Shown one piece after another: positions 27,941-35,297 of a stretch of DNA of 42,670 nucleotides. The notes below the pieces were generated by a model. That model ran no database searches. It was not told the origin of the DNA and saw nothing but the letters and a program-made list of their open reading frames with translations. The stretch lies in contig JDFH01000026.1 of the NCBI GenBank assembly GCA_000564995.1, forward strand, positions 1 to 42,670, in the 5' to 3' direction. The translations under genes and the position numbers were made by a program. Position 1 is the stretch's first letter. The number at the start of each line of letters is the position of its first letter. The DNA is from Atopobium sp. ICM42b. GTDB lineage: Bacteria > Actinomycetota > Coriobacteriia > Coriobacteriales > Atopobiaceae.

Positions 27941-27980
27941 AAGAGCCGGTTACCTAAACCCCAGGTAACCGGCTCTTTTT
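27941..27980 (+). terminator. Strong intrinsic terminator of adhE
   Basis: A perfect 15-bp stem (27941-27955 with 27963-27977) and a 7-base loop run directly into five T. From 27981 to 28208 I see no gene; the frame at 28023-28208 lacks a ribosome site and recognisable content. Confidence 0.92.
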
Positions 27981-28208
27981 CTAGCTAACAAAATTCGTTG
28001 TCTGATCAGTCAATGAGCTGTTTTGATTGAAACCGTGACCATAGAATCACAAAACACATCTATGTCACTTAATCTGTCAAAAAAGGCTATACATTGCTCC
28101 AATAATGCGTGTTTATTGCAGAATATCTTCATTTGGTGTGCTATTAGCATCGAATTTTGCAGATTATCTGACATTGCTGTGTTGCCGCATGGGACAATTC
28201 AGGGATAG

Positions 28209-29252
28209 TTAAATTTTATATATTAGTTCATTCATAAATCTGTATATTGAATCAAGTTTATTCATCAAAATGAATTGCTCATGAGAATACTGACGTAACA
28301 TCCGCCTAATCCGGTACAGATTGCTATCTCCCAAGTCCTTTTTAATGCTTAGGAACATATTTTGCATTGCGAGCTGGTTTCTGTAGATATCTGCATTTAC
28401 AAAGTACTCCTTAATACTTACTGAATTCAGCTCATTTGTTCTTTGATTGTCTTTTCTTTGCTGATAGAAGTCATCATGATATGCACCGTTATATTCAATA
28501 GCTACTAAATTCAATCCAGACAAATTTGATTTGGACATCTTGCCATAAAGTAAATCTAACCTTCGCTCTTTAGGTTGAACCTCTTGGTTTATTTGGTCTT
28601 TTATTACATACGATTTATTCAACGCAATCGGCATTTGATTGAAACCACCTTCACAATAGGGCATGGCAGATCTAATTGCCATTTTGACCTCCATGGGAGA
28701 GGCCGCATCAGAGAAGAAATAGCGCATGTTTTTCTTTGTCGTATGCAAACCTGGAGAAAAAGGTTCAAGTGCACTCAAAAGAGACGTAAGCTCGTTTGAA
28801 GTTACCAACGGCATATCAAATTCACAAAGTTCACCGTTTGCGAGATGACCATAACTGGCCATCAGTAGATTAGCCAGTACAATTTGATGGAGAGGACTCT
28901 TATTCCTTGACATCATACAAACAGCTAAAGCAGGCGAGATACAATACATGTTTTGTCCCAAATCAATAAGTGAGCCAACGGGTAAAAGGCATTTGAATTG
29001 GTGAGATACTCGCGCATCGCAATTTCTTGTCCGCAAATTATCTCTGAGTATTTCATGAGTGGTTTTAGCCAAAACTATGCCATATTCTTTCTTAAGAAAT
29101 TGAAGCTTTTCTTCATATGTCTCATCTGAACATGCAGCGTACGTTGCACGAAAATCCCTTGATGAGCGTTGTGATAACACCTCATCATTTCCGTGATTCT
29201 TAAGTTGACCACAGATTTGAAGTGCAGTTTCATGCGAGAAAATAATATCCAT
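28209..29252 (-). CDS. Coriobacteria-type protein with PD-(D/E)XK/DUF559-like nuclease core, function unknown
   Basis: From ATG 29252 (preceded by AAGGAGGAGCG, an unusually strong ribosome site) the protein has 347 residues. The C-terminal region carries LDLLYG (Asp233) followed by AIEYNGAYH (Glu253, His259) and a downstream DNQRTNEL, the layout of Vsr/DUF559-type PD-(D/E)XK folds. Upstream lies SPMEVKMAI (185-193). I recall this SPME-plus-EYDxxxH combination from a large orphan family in Coriobacteriia genomes, with no assigned role. The N-terminal half (about 1-130) may be a helix-turn-helix-like or AbiEi-like region (inference). GC is lower than in neighbouring genes. It is single, with its own extended -10 promoter, between convergent adhE and the folA terminator. 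A role in defence or mobile DNA is a guess. Confidence 0.7.
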   Translation of the reverse strand: MDIIFSHETALQICGQLKNHGNDEVLSQRSSRDFRATYAACSDETYEEKLQFLKKEYGIVLAKTTHEILRDNLRTRNCDARVSHQFKCLLPVGSLIDLGQNMYCISPALAVCMMSRNKSPLHQIVLANLLMASYGHLANGELCEFDMPLVTSNELTSLLSALEPFSPGLHTTKKNMRYFFSDAASPMEVKMAIRSAMPYCEGGFNQMPIALNKSYVIKDQINQEVQPKERRLDLLYGKMSKSNLSGLNLVAIEYNGAYHDDFYQQRKDNQRTNELNSVSIKEYFVNADIYRNQLAMQNMFLSIKKDLGDSNLYRIRRMLRQYSHEQFILMNKLDSIYRFMNELIYKI

Positions 29253-29277
29253 TCGCTCCTCCTTAGATTGAGAAACG

Positions 29278-29286
29278 AATATATCA
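29278..29286 (-). promoter_or_regulatory. Extended -10 promoter of the 28.2-kb orphan gene
   Basis: On the minus strand TGATATATT fits TGnTATAAT with one mismatch. Transcription would begin near 29271, just before the ribosome site, which supports ATG 29252 over the open frame reaching 29303. Confidence 0.5.
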
Positions 29287-29346
29287 GCACGCTTTGTCAG
29301 CAATCTGACAGCTATTTGTAAGTTCCCTGGCTTGGTTTTGCCATAA

Positions 29347-29385
29347 TAAAAAGTCCTCTCATACCATCAGGTAAAAGAGGGACTT
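29347..29385 (-). terminator. Intrinsic terminator downstream of folA
   Basis: Read on the minus strand, AAGTCCCTCT (29385-29376) pairs with AGAGGACTT (29359-29351, one base bulged) and is followed by five T. It ends the thyA-folA transcript about 125 bases past the folA stop. Confidence 0.75.
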
Positions 29386-29420
29386 AGATGAAAATTAAAC
29401 TAAAGAATCCATAAATCGTT

Positions 29421-29456
29421 GCGCCCAATCAACATAAAATTCATACGATTGGACGC
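29421..29456. repeat. Inverted repeat between the folA stop and its terminator
   Basis: GCGCCCAATC (29421-29430) pairs with GATTGGACGC (29447-29456) with one mismatch. No T run on either side. It may be an RNA-stabilising structure in the folA 3' region or a binding site. Confidence 0.4.
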
Positions 29457-29509
29457 ACTGATGGGTTGTGCACAACAACAAAAACGCTCTTGGTAGGCCC
29501 ACACGACGC

Positions 29510-29998
29510 CTAAACGTGTCGGTAGATTACAAACTTGAAAGCGACACCTTCTGGAGTCACGCCGCCATCTTCCTCGTTACAAACTTCCCACGCAGGATCT
29601 TCGTCCAGGTTGGGGAAGTACGTGTCCGCGTCAACTACGGTGTCGTGCTTCGTGATGTACGCGTAAGAGCACTTGTCGAGAAGAGCGCGGTAAATTGAAG
29701 CGCCTCCAAGAAGCCAGACCTTCTCGGGAGCTTCATCCGCAACTAAACGAAGCGCTTCCTCTGCCGACGACACCACCTCAACGCCTTCGACCTGGTAATC
29801 GGCATTTCTAGAAATGACAATGTTACGGCGACCTTTAAGCGGTCCACCAGGGAAGCTCTCCAGCGTCTTTCTGCCCATGACAACCGTGCAACCGCGCGTG
29901 TGCTCAACAAAATACTTCATGTCAGCCTTGTTGGGGATGAGAAGATCTCCGTCGCATCCGATGCCCCAATCGCGTGTTACAGAAACAATTGCGTTCAT
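29510..29998 (-). CDS. folA: Dihydrofolate reductase
   Basis: DHFR regenerates tetrahydrofolate from the dihydrofolate made by ThyA, using NADPH. The 162-residue protein has the standard landmarks: MNAIVSVTRDWGIGCDGDL at the N-terminus, the substrate Asp in NKADMKYF (Asp26), VVMGRKTLESFP (NADPH contact), RNIVISRN and WLLGGASIYRALL. The ATG has AGGAG seven bases upstream. It lies about 100 bases downstream of thyA on the same strand, the usual functional pair, though the gap contains a GC-rich patch. Trimethoprim target. Confidence 0.97.
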   Translation of the reverse strand: MNAIVSVTRDWGIGCDGDLLIPNKADMKYFVEHTRGCTVVMGRKTLESFPGGPLKGRRNIVISRNADYQVEGVEVVSSAEEALRLVADEAPEKVWLLGGASIYRALLDKCSYAYITKHDTVVDADTYFPNLDEDPAWEVCNEEDGGVTPEGVAFKFVIYRHV

Positions 29999-30049
29999 GT
30001 GGTTCTCCTGTCAAGTATCGTCTTACATGAAATGATGATCTTAGCTTGA

Positions 30050-30098
30050 GCATCCGTCCGGGCGCCTGCAGCGCCAGCCGCGTCTGCAGCAACTGCGC
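30050..30098. other. GC-rich patch between thyA and folA
   Basis: A short block rich in CTGCAG and GCGCC words abuts the thyA stop codon. Read on the minus strand it could encode an Ala/Gly/Asp-rich string (AADAAGAAGA) but has no start or ribosome site. It shares the 11-mer GCGCCTGCAGC with the patch at 31381-31474. Confidence 0.4.
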
Positions 30099-30947
30099 CT
30101 AAACCGCAATCGGAATGTTCTTGATCTGCGGACCGTGCTGATAATCCTCGACAATGAGGTCGTCAGTAGTGAAGTCGTAGAAGTTGGTGATGTTAGGGTT
30201 CAGGCTCACCTTTGGCGCATCAAAGGTGGGGCGAGAAATCAATTCTTTAACAATGTCAACGTGGCGATCATAAATGTGAGCGTCGGCAATCATGTGAACC
30301 AGCTCACCAGCCTCCATGCCGCTGACCTGCGCAACCATCATGAGCAAGATAGCGTACTGGCAAACATTCCAGTTGTTAGCTGCAAGAATGTCCTGGCTAC
30401 GCTGAACAAGCAGTAGGCTAAGCGTAGGTTTATCCTTACCTGGCTCCTGAGTAACGTTGTAAATTGCGTTGAATGCGCAAGGGTAGAGGTTCATCTCAGA
30501 AAGATCGGCAAAGGTATACAGGTTGGTCATAATACGACGGCTGAACGGATTCTCTTTGAGGTCCTTGAGCACGCGATCCATCTGGTCATAGTCGCCATCG
30601 GAGTAGTGAGAAACCTGTCCAACCTGATAACCGTAAGCCTTGCCAATGGAACCAGACTCATCAGCCCATGAATCCCAGATGTGAGAGTTAAGGTCGTTAA
30701 CGTTGTTGGACTTCTTCTGGTAAATCCACAGAACCTCATCCATGGCGCTCTTGAGCGCAGTGCGACGAAGCGTCAGTGCTGGAAACTCCTCGCGCAAATC
30801 ATAGCGATTGCAGACGCCAAACTTCTTGATTGTGTATGCGGAGGTACCATCTTCCCAGGTAGGACGGACCTTCTCGCCCTCAGTGGTGGTGCCGTTTTCA
30901 ATAATGTCGGAACACATATCAATAAAAATGCGATCTGCTTTGCTCAT
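30099..30947 (-). CDS. thyA: Thymidylate synthase
   Basis: ThyA methylates dUMP with methylene-THF, giving dTMP and dihydrofolate. From ATG 30947 the protein has 282 residues; an in-frame TTG six bases earlier is less well spaced from GAAGG. The nucleophile is Cys157 in NLYPCAFN, and the phosphate-binding Arg is in FSRRIMTN. The usual QRSxDxxLGxPFN motif appears as QRSQDILAANNWN, a known variant of a subset of ThyA proteins rather than a defect. It draws methylene-THF from the Fhs/FchA/FolD cluster and feeds DHFR just downstream. The small membrane-protein gene lies 78 bases upstream. Confidence 0.96.
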   Translation of the reverse strand: MSKADRIFIDMCSDIIENGTTTEGEKVRPTWEDGTSAYTIKKFGVCNRYDLREEFPALTLRRTALKSAMDEVLWIYQKKSNNVNDLNSHIWDSWADESGSIGKAYGYQVGQVSHYSDGDYDQMDRVLKDLKENPFSRRIMTNLYTFADLSEMNLYPCAFNAIYNVTQEPGKDKPTLSLLLVQRSQDILAANNWNVCQYAILLMMVAQVSGMEAGELVHMIADAHIYDRHVDIVKELISRPTFDAPKVSLNPNITNFYDFTTDDLIVEDYQHGPQIKNIPIAV

Positions 30948-31025
30948 ATTCAATCCTTCAAAATACCGTTCAAAATGGAATAAACACCTGCTAGTTGTAC
31001 GTATAGCAAGTCTTTTCCAAGTACA

Positions 31026-31274
31026 TTACCAGTTGCTGTCAGTATAAGCGCTGTAGGGATCCCCAAAAAGCGGGCTTGAGGAAGTCTGATTGCTCGAAAC
31101 ACAAGAACGTCCCAGTCCCGAGAGCAGCATAATAACTATAAAAAATAGCAAGCCTGCAGGGAAAGGAGAGCCGTCAGGCATCTGCGACGGATCGTTTGGG
31201 TCAAAGTCAGGGCCCTCGCCGCCAAATTTATGCCTGTTGTCCCTGGTATCTTGGTTGTCGTCTTTCTTTGCCAT
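31026..31274 (-). CDS. Small single-span membrane protein, function unknown
   Basis: An 82-residue protein starting at ATG 31274 (GAGG a few bases upstream; a TTG one codon earlier is also open). The N-terminal 40 residues are polar and acidic (EGPDFDPNDPSQMPDG), followed by one hydrophobic segment of about 17 residues (AGLLFFIVIMLLSGLG) and a short Ser-rich tail. No cleavable signal peptide is evident, so an N-in or N-out single-pass orientation cannot be decided. I recognise no family. It is upstream of thyA on the same strand and may share its transcript. Confidence 0.55.
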   Translation of the reverse strand: MAKKDDNQDTRDNRHKFGGEGPDFDPNDPSQMPDGSPFPAGLLFFIVIMLLSGLGRSCVSSNQTSSSPLFGDPYSAYTDSNW

Positions 31275-31474
31275 CAATCCTCAATCAAACGCTTACACTT
31301 TGATGATACCCGTCGTAGCCCAAGGATTTCATGGCGAGAAACCCCTCTTTTTGTCACTTCACATTCTCTGCAAAGTATTTTGCACACGACGACTTGTTCG
31401 CGCCTGCAGCTCGCTTACACCCGCAGCATCCGCGCTCGTAGCGCTCGCGCCCGCGGTTTACGCGTCCGCGGCTC
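31275..31474. other. Intergenic region with a GC-rich patch and a recurrent-motif copy
   Basis: This 200-base gap between the NUDIX stop and the small membrane gene (both minus strand) has a very GC-rich block at about 31381-31474 next to the NUDIX stop, and ordinary sequence with the 31332-31344 motif copy nearer the small gene. No terminator with a T run was recognised. Confidence 0.4.
31332..31344 (-). repeat. Copy of the recurrent motif GGGTTTCTCGCCA
   Basis: Exact match on the minus strand, intergenic, same orientation as the surrounding minus-strand genes. Confidence 0.5.
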
Positions 31475-31906
31475 CTACAGGTGCTGCGACGCAAAGATGT
31501 CGTTCCAGAACGTGCCAAGCTGCTTGATGAGCTCAATGTCCGCGGGAAGCCACTGCACGTCAAGCAGCTTGTTTTGCGCAAGCCAACGAAGCTCCGAGTG
31601 AACCTCTGGATCCGCGATAGGCTCCTCAGACTCGCCCAGCGTGCAGATATAACAATCCATATGCAGGTCAAAGGTGGGGTAGGAGTAAGCTACCGTGTCA
31701 TAGAAAAACGCTCCCTGCACGCTACAGTGCAGCTCTTCCTGAATTTCTCGACGCAGCGCCTGCTCTGAGGTTTCTCCAGCCTCAACTTTTCCGCCAGGAA
31801 ACTCCCAGAAGCCAGCATTATCCGCATCAGCTCTACAAGCGGCAAGAATTTTGTTGTCTTTATAGAAGATAGCTGCAGCTACATTGACTGTTTTGGCCTC
31901 GGCCAT
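31475..31906 (-). CDS. NUDIX hydrolase (MutT-like)
   Basis: A 143-residue NUDIX protein, probably hydrolysing an oxidised or modified nucleoside triphosphate such as 8-oxo-dGTP. The Nudix box is complete: GKVEAGETSEQALRREIQEE followed by L (about residues 38-58), preceded by FWEFPGG as in MutT. The ATG at 31906 has GGAGGG five bases upstream and follows the thioesterase stop by one base, so the two are coupled. The frame extends to 31954 but overlaps the upstream gene. MutT is likely but the substrate is not proven by sequence. Confidence 0.9.
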   Translation of the reverse strand: MAEAKTVNVAAAIFYKDNKILAACRADADNAGFWEFPGGKVEAGETSEQALRREIQEELHCSVQGAFFYDTVAYSYPTFDLHMDCYICTLGESEEPIADPEVHSELRWLAQNKLLDVQWLPADIELIKQLGTFWNDIFASQHL

Positions 31907-31907
31907 G

Positions 31908-32624
31908 TTATCCCTCCAGCCTGACTGTTGCAAAGACGGTGGAACTCTCGGCATCTTTGAGCACTACCGAGAAACCCGTCTCATCGGTGTATACCTGGGG
32001 AGTAATGGTGTCGCCCAAGCGCGCCTGACTTCTGTACTGAACCACAATGCGGCGCAGCTTGTGAGAATAGCCAAGGGCCACAAGCGTATCGACAGCCATG
32101 AGCACGTACTGAGCATTGTTGACGTGCTTGTTTGTATCCAGATGCTGCTGAGAAACAAGAATAGCTGGACCATCAACGGCGTTTCCCTCAAGTGCAATTT
32201 TTCGAGGAGTTGGTGGCAAATCTACGCGAGGCTCGCCGGTAATGTAGATGCTCTCGCTTTCTGGAACACGAGCAGCCTTGCTTTCTTTAATGTCCATTAA
32301 ATACCAGGTTGAATCCGCTTTTACGATGTTTGTGCCGTCTGCATCATTAATGACAAACGACCTTGATGCTTGAAGACCTTTCATCTGATATGACCAGGTG
32401 CCCACGCAGATCTTCTCGCCAAATTGGGGGAGTCGGTCAACCTGAATCTGCCAAGTTGCCAGAACCCAAGCATATCCCTCGCTGGTCAGCTGCTTAAAGC
32501 CGCGGCCAATATCTTCAGAATGGAACGTCGAGCAATCCTGCAGGTAGTTCATGACGCCTACCAGGGAAAGTTTGCCTGTTTCATCGCATTCGCTGTATCT
32601 AACTCTACTTTCAATGGTGTACAT
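31908..32624 (-). CDS. Acyl-ACP thioesterase (FatA/FatB family, double hot-dog)
   Basis: A 238-residue thioesterase predicted to release fatty acids from acyl carrier protein. Two hot-dog halves are visible: the N-terminal one starts YTIESRVRYSECDETGKLS, and the C-terminal one contains LDTNKHVNNAQYV (about 163-175), where the Asn and His of the N-x-H-V-N-N signature are catalytic. Bacterial members set the chain length of exported or membrane fatty acids. The start ATG lacks a strong ribosome site. It lies 59 bases after the CmpB-like gene and directly before the NUDIX gene in one minus-strand cluster. Confidence 0.88.
   Translation of the reverse strand: MYTIESRVRYSECDETGKLSLVGVMNYLQDCSTFHSEDIGRGFKQLTSEGYAWVLATWQIQVDRLPQFGEKICVGTWSYQMKGLQASRSFVINDADGTNIVKADSTWYLMDIKESKAARVPESESIYITGEPRVDLPPTPRKIALEGNAVDGPAILVSQQHLDTNKHVNNAQYVLMAVDTLVALGYSHKLRRIVVQYRSQARLGDTITPQVYTDETGFSVVLKDAESSTVFATVRLEG
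31965..31977 (-). repeat. Variant copy of the recurrent motif (GGGTTTCTCGGTA)
   Basis: Within the thioesterase coding sequence and in its sense direction; differs from the main motif only in the last three bases. Confidence 0.35.
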
Positions 32625-32668
32625 ACAAATCCAAACTCTAAATCAGCGTTTGCTGAAGTATTACGGTA

Positions 32669-32684
32669 TGTCGAGAAACCCGTT
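32669..32684 (-). repeat. Recurrent motif copy with extended match (AACGGGTTTCTCGACA)
   Basis: A 16-base sequence immediately after the CmpB-like gene's stop codon, identical over all 16 bases to 33664-33679. Here it is non-coding. Confidence 0.6.
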
Positions 32685-33586
32685 TAGTTGTCCCAGGGGA
32701 ACGAACTTGGCAGGTGATCTTTGACTTTCTGGGTAGTGTCGTCAAACTTTTGTTTGGTTACCTGGACTTTCTGGGAAACCTCTTTAGCCTTTTGAGTGGC
32801 AAGAAGGGTTGCAGTTTGAGCAGCTGCATTTGCTTTTTGGGCTGCCGCGTTTGCCTTTTGAGCAGCTGCATTTGCTTTCTCTGAAGCATTTTGTGCTGCA
32901 GCGCTCACTTTTTGCGAAGCGCTTTGAGCCATCGCATCAACCTGCTGTGATGCGTTATGTGCGGCCTCTTCTATTTTCATTGATGCATCCTGAGCTGCGG
33001 CTTCAACTTTGTGATGGGTGGTTGGCCCATTCCAAAGAAGGCTGGCAACCGTATCCAAAAAATAGAGCGTGACAACAATAAAGGCCAGTACAGAGATAGT
33101 GTGCCTTGAGAAAAGCATCAAAATATCAAGCATCGCTGGAACTAGTACAAAGACTGAAGTAACTGAAAAAGCTCCAAACACCGCGCTGGCCTGGGGACAA
33201 ATTCGACCATGCAAGTTGAACTTAAACATGGAATAGTCCCACCACTTCTTTTTAAAGCGTCGCTCCAAAAAGAGGCCGGTTGAGTATTCAATAACAGTGG
33301 CCAAAAATCCGCCAATAATAAAGACAATAAATGGATTGGAAATCTGGCCAAGTACCAGCCAAACTGCAAGCGCGCCAATGCCATAAATGGGACACGTAGG
33401 TCCAAAAAGAAAACCGCGCTTGGTAAATTCTCCCTCAACAACGGAGCAGTAAATGGTCTCGTATACCCAACCACCAAAAGAAATCAGTGCAAAAATTATG
33501 ACCATCTGAGGCAGATGCTGCACAAAGAGCTCAATATTCTTATCGAGTGCAAAGAGCGTACGCAGTGTCTCAGTCATAGTGCTCAC
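32684..33586 (-). CDS. CmpB-like membrane protein with an LEA-like repetitive C-terminal tail
   Basis: A 300-residue protein. Residues 20-185 match the putative ABC-transporter type IV (CmpB) membrane family: GWVYETIY, KRGFLFGPTCPIYGIGA, VIEYSTGLFLE, WWDYS and FNLHGRICP, with about five hydrophobic segments. Residues 193-257 are repeats: four 11-residue units of the type KVxAAAQxASx, then three 7-residue units KANAAAQ, the pattern of LEA or apolipoprotein-like amphipathic helices. The family role is not established. Translation starts at GTG 33586, which overlaps the TGA of the upstream HD gene (GTGA), a coupled start; an ATG three codons later is an alternative. Confidence 0.78.
   Translation of the reverse strand: MSTMTETLRTLFALDKNIELFVQHLPQMVIIFALISFGGWVYETIYCSVVEGEFTKRGFLFGPTCPIYGIGALAVWLVLGQISNPFIVFIIGGFLATVIEYSTGLFLERRFKKKWWDYSMFKFNLHGRICPQASAVFGAFSVTSVFVLVPAMLDILMLFSRHTISVLAFIVVTLYFLDTVASLLWNGPTTHHKVEAAAQDASMKIEEAAHNASQQVDAMAQSASQKVSAAAQNASEKANAAAQKANAAAQKANAAAQTATLLATQKAKEVSQKVQVTKQKFDDTTQKVKDHLPSSFPWDN
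32816..33010 (-). repeat. Coding repeats: 33-bp units then three 21-bp units
   Basis: Bases 33010-32879 encode four 11-residue repeats and 32878-32816 encode three KANAAAQ heptapeptides. The 21-bp units differ at synonymous positions, so they are not a very recent expansion. Confidence 0.75.
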
Positions 33587-34191
33587 AAGAGGTTTCCGTA
33601 ATCCATATAGTCGTTAAACTCATTTGACTCATTGTTTGTTGTGCCCTGAAAATCGCTTTCAGGTGTCGAGAAACCCGTTGGGCGGAAACCATCTTTTTTG
33701 TATGGATTGCCTGTTAGTGTTTCTGCAGTTGAACAAGCTTTATCGCAAGTTGTTACAATCCAAGCCTCTTTGGTATGAGGTGGAATAGGAACGAGAGGAA
33801 ACATGTGATGCAAGATGATGTCTTCCTCAACAGGGGTTAAATCAGGGAAATCCTCGCGAGCATTATTAAGTGCATGGCGAGGGTGCGTAAATCCGTGCCA
33901 GTTGTCTGGCGCGGCCTCGTGATCGTGCCAATCATAGAGGTAGTAGTCATGCAGAAGCGCGCCACGTACAAGGGCATGCTCGTCAACTTTGATGCCAGCG
34001 TTCATGGCAAATGCAAGGCTGCTATAAGCAACCGCAATAACGTGGTCGAGCGTGCTGGTAGTTCCATGTTGTGTAAAAGTTGCAAGCTGATAGAGTCTTC
34101 CAGACTTCAGAATAGGAGTCGAAAGCTCATCGAACCTCTCGCGAATTTTAGAAACGTCAACCAAAAAATATCCCATCAACTGTGCGCACAC
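33583..34191 (-). CDS. HD-domain phosphohydrolase
   Basis: A 202-residue protein with the HD metal-site layout: His50 (LDHVIAVAY), His81-Asp82 (LLHDYYLYDWHD), a His pair further on (IILHHMF, about 125) and a later Asp in TTCDKACS (about 149). HD proteins cleave phosphomonoesters or nucleotides; this short form resembles the stand-alone members annotated as HD hydrolases or phosphohydrolases without a defined substrate. No ribosome site is obvious for ATG 34191; ATG 34176 (MGYFLVDV) is an alternative. It is the first gene of the HD, CmpB-like, thioesterase, NUDIX cluster and overlaps the next start by 4 bases. Confidence 0.85.
   Translation of the reverse strand: MCAQLMGYFLVDVSKIRERFDELSTPILKSGRLYQLATFTQHGTTSTLDHVIAVAYSSLAFAMNAGIKVDEHALVRGALLHDYYLYDWHDHEAAPDNWHGFTHPRHALNNAREDFPDLTPVEEDIILHHMFPLVPIPPHTKEAWIVTTCDKACSTAETLTGNPYKKDGFRPTGFSTPESDFQGTTNNESNEFNDYMDYGNLL
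33664..33679 (-). repeat. Recurrent motif copy with extended match (AACGGGTTTCTCGACA)
   Basis: Identical over 16 bases to 32669-32684, but here it lies inside the HD hydrolase reading frame (encoding TGFST), so coding constraint alone does not explain the pair. Confidence 0.6.
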
Positions 34192-34341
34192 ATTAGAAAA
34201 TCGTGAGCGTACCTTAGCAATGTATCTATAAAAGATTAGTTAATCTGACGGTTACGTGCAATCTTTTTGGCTGAATGTTACGAAAACGAAAGAAAAGAAA
34301 ACGCAAGCTTTGGCGGTGCTTATTGTGCTGTTTAACTGCTC

Positions 34342-35271
34342 TTATGCTTTCTCACTGTAGGGGCTCATGTAGTCCACTACTACGTTTACTGCGCCAGGAA
34401 GACACCTAGCAGAATAGGCGTAGATGTCGTGGCAGGTGACCTCGCCATTTACTTCCAGTGGCATAGGTGCTGTTGATTCAACGGTAATTTCTTTGCCGCT
34501 AAAGCTATTGAGGTAGGGCCTACCAAGCGAGTCTCCCGTGCGATCAAAGAAACCAGAAAGCAGTGGGCGTACCAGTTTTGCAGTCATGTGAGTCTCAATG
34601 ACAATAACCTCAAGCAGACCGTCATTCATACGATTACCAGGGGCTAATTCAATTCCTGCTTGCATCATGGAGCTGTTTGCAATAAGGCAGCCAATGCCCT
34701 GAAGCTCATGTACTTTGCCGTCAACGGTAATTTTGAAGTCGTGAACTGGCGGCATAAGGTTGGCTAGGGCCGCAGTAAAGTATGCGGCTTCTCCAAAGGT
34801 TTGTTTGTGGGGGATAGCTGAACGCATAATTTCTGCGTCAAGGCCTGTACCGGCCATTAAAGGAACTCCAGCTACATGGGTTTCTCCCGACACTGTGGTC
34901 CAGGTAATCTCACCCAGATCAAGCTGTGCGGTCTGAAGGTTTCTGCAGGCCAGCGCCAGTGCGTTAGGTTCAGGAGCGTTTCCAATATTTGCAGCTAGAA
35001 GATTAGCGGTTCCAGAAGGGAAGACAAGAATAGGTGTCTGGCATCCTCTAAGGCCGTAGAGCAGGCTAGATACGGTTCCATCTCCGCCCGAGAGCACCAC
35101 TACGTCAAAATCTTCAGGCTGAACAGAACTCAGAACCTCATCTGTGCGCCAATGGCTTTCAACTAGCTTTACCAGGCATTTGTCGCCGCTTTTCAAAAGA
35201 GCGCGCTCAAATTCAAAGATTGCGTCAGAGCTAAAACCTGAGCAAGGATTGTGAATGATGAGGGTTCTCAT
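34342..35271 (-). CDS. Diacylglycerol kinase catalytic-domain lipid kinase (YegS/DagK-like)
   Basis: A 309-residue soluble lipid kinase, predicted to phosphorylate diacylglycerol or a related lipid with ATP. The N-terminal domain starts RTLIIHNPCSG, followed by the nucleotide-binding VVLSGGDGTVSSLL (about residues 62-75) and FPSGTANLLAANIG; the C-terminal beta domain contains NSSMMQAGIELAPGNRMNDG and VNGEVTC as in the family. ATG 35271 has GGAGG nearby; the frame extends to 35295. It diverges from rnd. The 34192-34341 gap upstream of the HD gene contains only a short palindrome (34233-34246) and no T-run terminator. Confidence 0.92.
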   Translation of the reverse strand: MRTLIIHNPCSGFSSDAIFEFERALLKSGDKCLVKLVESHWRTDEVLSSVQPEDFDVVVLSGGDGTVSSLLYGLRGCQTPILVFPSGTANLLAANIGNAPEPNALALACRNLQTAQLDLGEITWTTVSGETHVAGVPLMAGTGLDAEIMRSAIPHKQTFGEAAYFTAALANLMPPVHDFKITVDGKVHELQGIGCLIANSSMMQAGIELAPGNRMNDGLLEVIVIETHMTAKLVRPLLSGFFDRTGDSLGRPYLNSFSGKEITVESTAPMPLEVNGEVTCHDIYAYSARCLPGAVNVVVDYMSPYSEKA

Positions 35272-35297
35272 ATATCCTCCGAAGATTTGCGACAAGC

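Noticed and set aside
28023..28208. A 61-codon frame between the adhE terminator and the orphan gene
   Set aside because: No ribosome site, no recognisable motif, and composition like the surrounding non-coding sequence.
30099..30947. ThyA with a broken QRSxDxxLGxPFN motif as a pseudogene
   Set aside because: The QRSQDILAANNWN form fits a known ThyA subset, the catalytic Cys157 and Arg residues are intact, and the frame is full length.
32816..33010. CRISPR-like repeats
   Set aside because: The repetition is protein-coding (11- and 7-residue units) and has no spacers.
34233..34246. AGATTA/TAATCT palindrome as a terminator of the HD-cluster or lipid kinase gene
   Set aside because: Stem of only six AT-rich pairs and no T run.
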